This document shows positions 58,201 through 64,000 of a stretch of 64,000 bases of DNA, piece after piece. Position 1 is the stretch's first letter. The number at the start of each line of letters is the position of its first letter. The stretch is taken from contig JADGDG010000001.1 of NCBI GenBank assembly GCA_016744995.1, positions 350,011-414,010 on the forward strand, read 5' to 3'. The notes under the pieces are model-generated. The model searched no databases, was not told the DNA's origin, and saw only the letters and a program-made list of their open reading frames with translations. The translations under genes and the position numbers were made by a program. The stretch is from Gammaproteobacteria bacterium (GTDB taxonomy: Bacteria; Pseudomonadota; Gammaproteobacteria; GRL18).

Positions 58201-58330
58201 TCATATTATGGGTCTTAAAACCATTGCCGAGTACGTTGAAAATAAAGCTATTCAGGATGAATTGATCCATATGGGTGTCGATTATCTGCAGGGTTATGGT
58301 ATTGCCGAGCCAAAACCTTGTGAAGACTAA
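55241..58330 (+). CDS. Membrane sensor with haem-binding CxxCH, HAMP, GAF, PAS, GGDEF and EAL domains
   Basis: 1029 residues. Helix 1 is ~7-22. An extracytoplasmic Tll0287/DUF3365-like domain follows, with CMTCH at 156-160, a c-type haem site. Helix 2 is ~209-229, HAMP ~230-285, GAF ~300-450 and PAS ~485-605. The GGDEF domain has LARLGGDEFGLLL, an intact active site. The EAL domain has FEILIRML (EIL in place of EAL), DDFGTGMSSF, FLKIDGSFV and GVDYLQGYG, mostly intact. It is likely a redox- or gas-responsive cyclic-di-GMP enzyme (inference). Confidence 0.92.
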   Translation: MRLQTKVFVITAIIFLIHFSVDTYVGQRQIKEEVIANIKDNARNIRSILMAYRTVYQKAFIKHNVPINNQTIEFLPAYALSRISNEFNHWIDNGLSFNNVSDKPRNPDNQADAIELEAIQFFLQNDNITERFVPFVNASGENFYHFSQPIYIKPRCMTCHGKKEDAPISIQKRYNTSYNYKIGDLRGLMSIKLPARIIEQRSIALFQSNLIIHLLGMLLSFFLIALLLNKTVLSRIKNLQNSSVKLAAGDYNAQIELSGNDEITAMGHAFNYMAQTISQREQALLKQQSLYYALSQTNKSIVQLESIDRLYERICEIATNQNHLILAWVGLVNTEQTQIKAISSSGQNSCLDKLTFSLSTDSEQHFSPVNQAYLKQQKVISNDYLNDVKTQFSLTEAQQINVKACASFPIKKNHQIIGVFSVYADQINYFSDDIVNLFLEMTGDVEYAIKHYGLQEEHNKSLKQLEQSSKELKEINDLMSMLLESTGEGIFGVDRNGLCTFVNHAAQEMFGYTLAELKGRSMHQLTHHSHKDGSSYSQASCPIYDAFYTGKPRYIDSEVFWRKDGSSFPVQYSSYPINDEKKGITGSVTVFRDVTESRAMTQKMHYLASHDSLTSLLNRYSFEQRLNSALQSSQREGIKHTVCYLDLDQFKVINDTCGHLAGDEMLKMVALLLKQTVRNNDVLARLGGDEFGLLLENCTIKQASEITQKICQSIKDFRFMWDEKIFNTGCSIGMSAITDETESVQTIMSKIDAACYVAKDKGRNQVHISSNDDTDTARHQGEMQWVSEIRKSLDNDHFLLYKQTILPSTPLSQEGQHFEILIRMLDSQNKIIPPGAFLPAAERYDLMADLDRWVIRSTFKWLASEIEQNKKIDFCSINLSGQSIGDKKLYQFIIEQQQNYQLNPAIICFEVTESAAVIHLGQAVSFMKQLREHGFLFALDDFGTGMSSFAYLKNLPVDFLKIDGSFVKDILDDPIDRAMVKSINEIGHIMGLKTIAEYVENKAIQDELIHMGVDYLQGYGIAEPKPCED

Positions 58331-58636
58331 ACCTATAAAGACAGCAATTAACGACAATGTTTAACTCGAAGGTAAAATAATACTTTTCGCACTGATTTTC
58401 CAATCAAAAAAATGTGAATAAAAATTTTTTAACTTTTTCACAAGCCACCATTCAGATCAGTATACTCATAATAAATTGATAAGGTTTAAATAACTTCACT
58501 GATTTTTGCTATTGTGTGCTGTGGTGTGTTGAAAAATGACTGCCGTTCAAGTATGCTCTGCCATAGCGACTATCACAGGAAAGTGACATCAGGGCCTCAG
58601 AATTTTTTCAAGCCCTTTAAATACAGGAGTTCAAAT
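58331..58636. other. Intergenic region before the type VI module
   Basis: 306 bases without a supported gene. A TGTGAA/TTCACA inverted repeat (58413-58418 and 58437-58442) and a promoter candidate are the only structures seen. A longer reading of the PAAR frame into this region (from 58514) has no ribosome site and unlikely residues. Confidence 0.5.
58437..58466 (+). promoter_or_regulatory. Candidate promoter of the type VI effector module
   Basis: TTCACA (58437-58442), 18 bases, TATACT (58461-58466); each differs from consensus at one position. It would give a leader of about 165 bases. The -35 is also the right arm of the TGTGAA/TTCACA repeat, so a repressor or Crp-type protein could act here. 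Confidence 0.45.
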
Positions 58637-59101
58637 ATGCCAAAAGCAGCACGTCTTAATGACATAGGAAGTGGCCACGGCTGTTTCCCGCCAACCAATA
58701 TCATTGCAGCAAGCCATAACGTTCAAATCAATAATCGACCCGCTGCCCGTAAGGGTGATGCCCTGGCGACTCATGGCTGCAGTAAATGCTCACCACATGC
58801 CCGTGCAATTGCCGCCGGCTCCCCCAGTGTGTTTATTAATGGTATCCCAGCAGCCAGACTGGGCGATCCGATCACTTGCGGCGGCGCCATCATAACTGCC
58901 TCCAGTGATGTCTTTATTGGTGACTTTGCTGCCGGTAATTCCGGGGGGATCTTTCAACAGGCACTGGGGTCAGCCAATGGCAGCGCCAAAATGCTGCAAA
59001 GCATGCGCAGGACATTATTAAAAGCCCGTCAGCAGGGGCAGCCATTCTGCCTTCCCTGCCAGCAGGCAAAAGCCAAAGCTGCTGAACTGGCAAATACATG
59101 A
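58637..59101 (+). CDS. PAAR-domain protein (type VI secretion spike tip)
   Basis: 154 residues from ATG 58637, which has AGGAG nine bases upstream. The PAAR domain at ~1-100 contains AARLNDIGSGHGC, RPAARKGDAL, SVFINGIPAARLGD and TCGG. PAAR proteins cap the VgrG spike and carry effectors. The C-terminal ~50 residues are short and basic, with no toxin domain, so the cargo is probably supplied in trans by the following genes. It overlaps the DUF4123 gene by four bases (ATGA). Confidence 0.92.
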   Translation: MPKAARLNDIGSGHGCFPPTNIIAASHNVQINNRPAARKGDALATHGCSKCSPHARAIAAGSPSVFINGIPAARLGDPITCGGAIITASSDVFIGDFAAGNSGGIFQQALGSANGSAKMLQSMRRTLLKARQQGQPFCLPCQQAKAKAAELANT

Positions 59102-59628
59102 AAACCAGCAACATGAAGCAGAGCCTTCACCTCTGGCTGGATCAACACCAAAATGAGAAGCGCAAGCTGTATTATATTCTGGACAGTGCTGCTGATGAAC
59201 AATTTCCAGACCAACTGGAGCAGCTGAAAGACACAGAAGCCATTAGCTCTCTTTTTGTCGGCACACCACAGGAAAGCCTCACAGATGTGGCCCCTTACCT
59301 CATCATGCTGACCTCCCGTGAAAGTGCCCTTTTTGAGCTGTTGACCAATGACGCTAAGAATAAAAACTGGGGCTTTTTTATCCTCTCAGAGCAGCCCTTT
59401 TATGAATTGCTGAAACACTGCCAGAGCCACTTGTCTGCGCAACTGCCCAATGGAGAAAACACCTATTTTCGTTACTATGATCCCCGGGTGCTGCTGCATT
59501 TTTGTCAATCATCTAACCAACAAGCCATCTGTGAATTAAAAGGCGCTGAAAACCTTTGGTTTATTGGCACACAAAATCCCGCCAGCTCACTGACTGTTTT
59601 ATCTGATGGTCATTATGAAATCACTTGA
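59098..59628 (+). CDS. DUF4123 type VI effector adaptor/chaperone
   Basis: 176 residues. The DUF4123 pattern is YYILDSAAD near the start, then VAPYLIMLT, GFFILSEQPFYELLKH, YFRYYDPRVLLHFCQ and WFIGTQN. These proteins load effectors onto VgrG or PAAR, and the gene order PAAR-DUF4123-effector fits. Its ATG overlaps the PAAR stop. Confidence 0.92.
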   Translation: MKTSNMKQSLHLWLDQHQNEKRKLYYILDSAADEQFPDQLEQLKDTEAISSLFVGTPQESLTDVAPYLIMLTSRESALFELLTNDAKNKNWGFFILSEQPFYELLKHCQSHLSAQLPNGENTYFRYYDPRVLLHFCQSSNQQAICELKGAENLWFIGTQNPASSLTVLSDGHYEIT

Positions 59629-59637
59629 AAGGGAGCA

Positions 59638-60042
59638 ATGATGCTAAGCTTAAATGAACAACAACTCACAGCATGCCAGCAACATAATATGAATCATTTC
59701 AGAGATAAAATGATTCAGTTTCTCAGAAGCAGCCACCCTGATCAGATCTTTAACATTGTTGATGAACAACTGCAGCAATACGTTCAGTCCGGCATCATTA
59801 ATGCCATGCAATACCATATAAAAATGGAGCAGGATATCTGCCGATATCTAGAATATTCACTTTTTTACGGCTGGGATTTTGAGCGTAGCCCATCCACCTC
59901 CTGGATAACAGAGCTGTTAATGAATCATCATATTAACGGCACAACAAAAATGGATAAAATCGAACTCTCGATGGAGTCCCACTCTAACGCAAGGATGCAC
60001 ACCAATGACCATACAAAACACTCATACAGTCAATACCCATAA
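59638..60042 (+). CDS. Small protein of unknown function in the type VI effector module
   Basis: 134 residues, soluble and helical in the first ~100 residues (FRDKMIQFLRSSHPDQIF; YLEYSLFYGWDFERSP). I recognise no domain. Its end overlaps the effector gene by 38 bases, so translation is coupled. GGGAG precedes ATGATG. It may assist loading or folding of the effector. Confidence 0.7.
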   Translation: MMLSLNEQQLTACQQHNMNHFRDKMIQFLRSSHPDQIFNIVDEQLQQYVQSGIINAMQYHIKMEQDICRYLEYSLFYGWDFERSPSTSWITELLMNHHINGTTKMDKIELSMESHSNARMHTNDHTKHSYSQYP

Positions 60043-63000
60043 AGAAACAACAACCGGACAGCTAGTGCTGGACAGTCTCTGGAAAATAGCCAAACATCAT
60101 AAGGTCTCCTATCAAAAGATAAAACAGCTCAACAAAGGCAAAGGGGCTGGCAATGGACTGTCTGCATACGAGCAGCGCCAACCGCCCTATGGGGTTCAGG
60201 ACGGTGATATTATCCTTTTGTCGCCGCCAATATCGATTGAAAGAAATACCCAAACAGGCGCTCTCGTGGTCAATGATCCATTAGCAGACCTGCCTGTTTT
60301 CAGAGATGCCGAAGTGGGTGATCCCTTTGAAAGGTGCCCGGACATCACACTTATGGTCGCCGTACTGCCGATCCGCTACGCCATAGCCAAGGTCTCAGAA
60401 GCCGCAACCATGCCGTCTGCTTCACCCAGAAAACAACTGGATCAGCAATTCCCTACAATCAAAACAGCCCGCTATATCCTGCGCCTGCTCAGAGAGGGTC
60501 TGGTGTATCTGTATATCGACGGGCAAATGGAGATCTATCAGCACAGCAATGGTCATTTTAGCCCTTTCACCGATGCACAAGCCAGGACAGACGCTAAATC
60601 CCCCCTGACCCAGAGTGCCGGCGGCTACCTGCTTATTCCAGAAAATAAATCTGTTTATTTTGCTTTTAGTGAACACCAGTGGACGGCCTGGCAGTACTAC
60701 AAAATAGCCTGCAATATTGACGGCGCCCGCGACCAGCAAATGCAGCGCCTCACCACCAACGGCAGTGCACAGCACAATACCCTGCCACTGTCTCAACTGG
60801 AACAACAGGTCATGGATTTTATCGGCGCTGCTGACGGTTTTCCCTGGAGTGATACCCCGGTCAAAGGCCCGCATTATGCCGCCCCCCTGCAGCAGGAAAT
60901 GACAGAGCACATCCATCAGCAGGTCGTGGCATTGCACGATCCCATAGCGATCGTACATGATTTCAGCGCCCTGCTGGAACAACAGCTGGATGAGCTGCAG
61001 ACATACACCACCAGCCCTGAACAGGGTAGCAGGGATGGAGAACAGCGATTTCGCAAAAAAATCATTTCCGATATTATTGAAGGCTTATACCGCAGCGGCT
61101 TTAATGCTGAACAAAATCTGCAAGCCAGAGAGAGCAACACAGAGGCACGCCAGACACCTGGGAGTATTGCAGTTAACAGAAAACAACATCATGATGCCAA
61201 TGACGTACGCATTCACCATCGCCCGCCCCGCAGTGTCGAGCAATTTTCTTATGAAGTACTACTGGAGGAACAATTCAATCCCCGGGGCCGTGCCTTGAGC
61301 CAGTTTATCGATGAATACGCACGTAGAAAATTTGCCGAAAACTATAAACAACAGGTGCAGCAGTTTCAAACCAGACTGTTCAATATCAAGCAGGATCGCC
61401 ATCTATGGCTCTCACAATGGGATAAAACCGACGATCCGAGCACCCTGGGCACCGCCTGGTCAAGCTATGATATGCATGATCTGGATGACTGGAACCAGTA
61501 CGGTCTCAGCGTCACCCGTGCCAGCACCCTGATTGCCGGCTGTGGCCTGCCCGCAGCATTAAAACAACAGGATCAGGAACCGATATTATTTAATCGCTGG
61601 CTGACAGCCGGCGTTGACACTCCAGTGCATTTAGCCCTGTCCGGTTTCCCTGAACTGCGCCAGGCCGTGCTCAAAATACAGCTTAATCCGGCAATCAAGC
61701 AACAGATGCAGTCATCGGACAATGGCTATTTTCCACAAGCAACCCATCTCTGGGATCGCGAAGCGGCCGGTACCGACAGCCTCGCCACTCTCATTGATAC
61801 GATTTACACAAAGTTTCCCCTGATCGGCACCCTTCAGCAAGAGCTGGTGACCAATGTGACCACAGCGGCTTTTTCCAACCTCCAACTCAAGGGACATCCG
61901 ATGACACAGATTAACAAGGCATTGGATGGCATTGTCAATAATCAAAACATTGAATTACTCTGGAAAACCATTCAAGCCCGTGGAGGTCATTACAATCTGA
62001 AGGTTGAAGATATCCCTGTAGAAAAGGTCATTCAGTATATTAAAGGCACCGCTGATAAAATAGGGATGTCCTTCAGCACACAAAACCTGTCAAGCAACGA
62101 TATTGTGGGACTTAAAAAAACCACCGTCGATGGCCAGCCTGCCGCTAAAGCCACCAGTCACATTCGGCTGTTTACCATCACTGATGAGGCGTACTCCTAT
62201 AAATCAGCCACGCTGGGAGATGCACGTCCCAACCCCTTTGGCGGCTATGCTTCTGGAGCCGTATCGGTGTTTGTACTGCATTTAACATTTTTGAATCTGC
62301 ACAGTGCGCTTACAACATTTGATAGAAATGAGTTTCAAGAATCAACTTCAAATATAGGTGCCGCCCTTATGGCCATAGGCAGTGCCACAAATGGCTTGCT
62401 CATGGCACTAAAATCGGCAGCGCCGGTATTTTACCGCAAGATCACCGCATATATGATTGTTAATCGACTTGCCCGCACTTCTGCCCTGAGAGTCTTTGGC
62501 TATCTCGGTGCCATTTTATCCGGACTCACCGATGCCATCCGCTCCAATAAACGCTTTACCGCTGGCGACGCTGATGCCGGCAGCTATTATGCCTTATCCG
62601 CCGCGACCGTGCTGGCCGGCGGTTCTGCAATGACTCATGGGGCCGTACTCTTAGTTACCGGCGCTGGTGCTGCCATACCGGTTATCGGCTGGCTGGTTCT
62701 GGGCATAAGCCTGGTCGGTGTCAGTATCTGGGCTACAACAGAAGCTCTTGACAGTACCGACGGCCCGCTGGAACTGTGGCTGGACGCCTGCATTTTCGGG
62801 CGAAAGCAATTACCCAATAATCCGCCATACAGTAATCTAATAGAAGAGCAACAGGCCTATATTAAAAAAATGCTGCAGCCGCAGCTAATAAGCAAAGAGC
62901 TAAGCCGCTCCGACACTTTCTGGCAGGCAAAGGAATACACCGCCGCTCTGGAATTGTATCTGCCCTCCTATGCTAATAGCAGCAAACTCTCGGTCTCTTA

Positions 63001-63223
63001 TGATTTTGAACAGACCAATAGCGCCATAGCAGGGATACGCACCGCAGAGCAGCCTATGCCGTCACCTGAACTCAGTGCTCATCTGCAGGGGGTCAAGGCC
63101 CTGTATGAAGTAACTATTGCGTTGCGCCCCCTCAGTGAAATCCATTTCACCGTCAACTATCAGGCCAGCCCGAATTCCGGTGAAGCCATACAGCAAACCT
63201 ATACCGCCCTGGCGCAGCAATAG
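60005..63223 (+). CDS. VasX-like pore-forming type VI effector with N-terminal LysM domain
   Basis: 1072 residues. A LysM-like domain is at ~15-73 (DSLWKIAKHHKVSYQKIKQLN, GVQDGDIILLS). The VasX N-terminal region follows (FERCPDITLMVAVLPIRYA; ARYILRLLREGLVYLYID). The middle is helical. Several hydrophobic segments lie between ~740 and 915, including VFVLHLTFLNLHSAL, IGAALMAIGSATNGLLMAL and AAIPVIGWLVLGISLVGVS, consistent with membrane insertion. VasX from V. cholerae kills by disrupting membranes, so a similar role is inferred. The LysM could hold peptidoglycan. The codons are clearly more G+C rich than in the rest of the window. Confidence 0.85.
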   Translation: MTIQNTHTVNTHKETTTGQLVLDSLWKIAKHHKVSYQKIKQLNKGKGAGNGLSAYEQRQPPYGVQDGDIILLSPPISIERNTQTGALVVNDPLADLPVFRDAEVGDPFERCPDITLMVAVLPIRYAIAKVSEAATMPSASPRKQLDQQFPTIKTARYILRLLREGLVYLYIDGQMEIYQHSNGHFSPFTDAQARTDAKSPLTQSAGGYLLIPENKSVYFAFSEHQWTAWQYYKIACNIDGARDQQMQRLTTNGSAQHNTLPLSQLEQQVMDFIGAADGFPWSDTPVKGPHYAAPLQQEMTEHIHQQVVALHDPIAIVHDFSALLEQQLDELQTYTTSPEQGSRDGEQRFRKKIISDIIEGLYRSGFNAEQNLQARESNTEARQTPGSIAVNRKQHHDANDVRIHHRPPRSVEQFSYEVLLEEQFNPRGRALSQFIDEYARRKFAENYKQQVQQFQTRLFNIKQDRHLWLSQWDKTDDPSTLGTAWSSYDMHDLDDWNQYGLSVTRASTLIAGCGLPAALKQQDQEPILFNRWLTAGVDTPVHLALSGFPELRQAVLKIQLNPAIKQQMQSSDNGYFPQATHLWDREAAGTDSLATLIDTIYTKFPLIGTLQQELVTNVTTAAFSNLQLKGHPMTQINKALDGIVNNQNIELLWKTIQARGGHYNLKVEDIPVEKVIQYIKGTADKIGMSFSTQNLSSNDIVGLKKTTVDGQPAAKATSHIRLFTITDEAYSYKSATLGDARPNPFGGYASGAVSVFVLHLTFLNLHSALTTFDRNEFQESTSNIGAALMAIGSATNGLLMALKSAAPVFYRKITAYMIVNRLARTSALRVFGYLGAILSGLTDAIRSNKRFTAGDADAGSYYALSAATVLAGGSAMTHGAVLLVTGAGAAIPVIGWLVLGISLVGVSIWATTEALDSTDGPLELWLDACIFGRKQLPNNPPYSNLIEEQQAYIKKMLQPQLISKELSRSDTFWQAKEYTAALELYLPSYANSSKLSVSYDFEQTNSAIAGIRTAEQPMPSPELSAHLQGVKALYEVTIALRPLSEIHFTVNYQASPNSGEAIQQTYTALAQQ

Positions 63224-63235
63224 CAGAGAAACTTT

Positions 63236-64000
63236 ATGGCAAAAGCAAAACTTTATTTAAACCCTCGTCTGCCATCAGGTGCAGAGCCCTGCGCCGATCT
63301 CAATGCCGATAAAGCCGGCGATTGCTGTCTTGATGTGCACCTTAAGAATTATTCAGGCTTAATCGGCAGAGCTAGGTTTTCCTGGCTGGTTATCTGGGGG
63401 GGAGTTTTTGTTTTTCTTTTATATTTGGTCATAGGAGTCCTTATTGATGCAAGTATACGGGAATTTCTGGAATTACTGCATTGGGCATTAATTTGTGCTT
63501 TGTTACCCGCCGCACCCATCCTGTTTATTACCTATAGAGTCAGCAAAAATCAAAGCCCTTTACGTTTCTGCCGTAAAAACCGCAAGGTCTATCTTTACCT
63601 TAAAAAGAAATTCTATACCTTTAACTGGGACACGATCCACGCCTATACCCAGACCATTGCCATGATCACACCCACAGGCACACCCTATTCTGAGCCGCAT
63701 TTAATTATTGAACTGGATGATAATAAAGATTCGCCCACCTGGGTACTTATCTCAGGCTCTGAAACCTGTAAAAAACCGGTGCCGGCACATTTAGAGTCAT
63801 TAGCCATCTGGGAATACATCCGAGTTTTTATGGAATACGGCCCCGACCATCTGCCTGATCCCGATCCCGATAGCCCTTTGGTCAGCCTGGAAACATTAGT
63901 AGCAACATTACATAAAGAGATAAGCCCTTTTCCCATAGCAGGCAACGGCAATTGGTTCTGGCAAATAATGGCTACCCTGTTTTTCCCTGTGCGAGTGGTT
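63236..64000 (+). CDS. Membrane protein, possible immunity protein of the VasX-like effector (partial; DUF6708-like)
   Basis: The frame is open from ATG 63236 to the window end (255 codons). Two helices lie at ~50-68 (WLVIWGGVFVFLLYLVIGV) and ~80-99 (WALICALLPAAPILFITY). A soluble part follows with RFCRKNRKVYLYLKK, FNWDTIHAYTQTI and a Pro-Asp-rich stretch (LPDPDPDSP). This layout resembles DUF6708 proteins that neighbour VasX-type effectors. The C-terminus lies outside the window. It starts 12 bases after the effector stop, as expected for an immunity gene (inference). Confidence 0.6.
   Translation, partial: MAKAKLYLNPRLPSGAEPCADLNADKAGDCCLDVHLKNYSGLIGRARFSWLVIWGGVFVFLLYLVIGVLIDASIREFLELLHWALICALLPAAPILFITYRVSKNQSPLRFCRKNRKVYLYLKKKFYTFNWDTIHAYTQTIAMITPTGTPYSEPHLIIELDDNKDSPTWVLISGSETCKKPVPAHLESLAIWEYIRVFMEYGPDHLPDPDPDSPLVSLETLVATLHKEISPFPIAGNGNWFWQIMATLFFPVRVV

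Noticed and set aside
58514..58636. N-terminal extension of the PAAR protein
   Set aside because: The ATG at 58637 has a good AGGAG site and begins the PAAR motif; the added residues are unlike the family and lack a start signal.
60422..60982. 186-residue minus-strand frame inside the VasX-like gene
   Set aside because: It is a shadow frame in a G+C-richer gene; the plus-strand product shows clear domain structure.
1..64000. tRNA, rRNA, and cyclic-di-GMP riboswitch (GEMM) candidates in the gaps
   Set aside because: I looked for tRNA-like T-loop sequence and GEMM-type conserved cores in intergenic regions and saw none; a covariance-model search would be needed to be sure.

Overview
The window reads as a low-G+C gammaproteobacterial chromosome segment. 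This rests on complete housekeeping genes of gammaproteobacterial type (rsmA/ksgA, apaG, lptG, hslR, ppnP), an MSHA-type pilus cluster with mshE, G, A, C, D, O, P and Q equivalents, many two-component and cyclic-di-GMP proteins, and a type VI effector module. I cannot name the genus. No tRNA, rRNA, CRISPR array or complete prophage was seen. All calls come from reading the sequence; no database search was run.

Layout. (1) 1-9770, minus strand: a Tad/Flp (type IVb) pilus operon in the order Flp pilin, TadG-like, TadE-like, unknown periplasmic protein, second pilin-like protein, CpaB (carrying a large repeat domain), RcpA secretin, FHA-TadA ATPase, TadB (cut by the window edge). Two paralogous membrane-anchored proteins of unknown function lie just upstream (9863-11668). 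(2) 11982-25002, minus strand: a dense signalling block. It holds a response regulator / periplasmic binding protein / histidine kinase operon, a large hybrid kinase with an HD-GYP regulator, and a kinase with a MetOD1-like sensor and a REC-PAS-GGDEF-EAL protein. (3) 25140-31553: rsmA, small conserved genes (HExxH protein, ComFB-like, ApaG), lptG, a secreted protein, a RAYT-like transposase homologue that has lost its HUH histidines, and hslR. These are followed by a striking nested palindrome at 31557-31708. (4) 31746-52361, minus strand: an MSHA-type pilus cluster, split between mshA and mshC by a plus-strand block at about 39036-48571. The block holds a Crp/Fnr regulator, a small ORF, a REC protein, a UrtA-like binding protein, a kinase, an HD-GYP regulator and a second kinase. 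A decayed second copy of the small ORF closes the block. (5) 52412-58330: a DUF455 ferritin-like protein, a YdcF-like protein, a rhodanese, PpnP, and a sensor GGDEF-EAL protein with a haem-binding CxxCH motif. (6) 58637-64000: a visibly more G+C-rich type VI module of PAAR, DUF4123 adaptor, small unknown protein, LysM-VasX-like pore-forming effector, and a membrane protein that may be the immunity factor.

How it fits together. Two surface pilus systems are surrounded by sensors that can make, break or respond to cyclic-di-GMP: two HD-GYP proteins, two GGDEF-EAL proteins, and the MshEN domain of the MSHA ATPase. I infer that much of the window governs surface attachment in response to small ligands (two amino-acid/urea-type binding proteins each sit beside kinases) and redox or haem signals. 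The most unusual items are the signalling cassette inside the msh operon bounded by a duplicated small ORF, the repeat domain in CpaB, the HUH-less RAYT protein with an added helix-turn-helix, and the nested palindrome.
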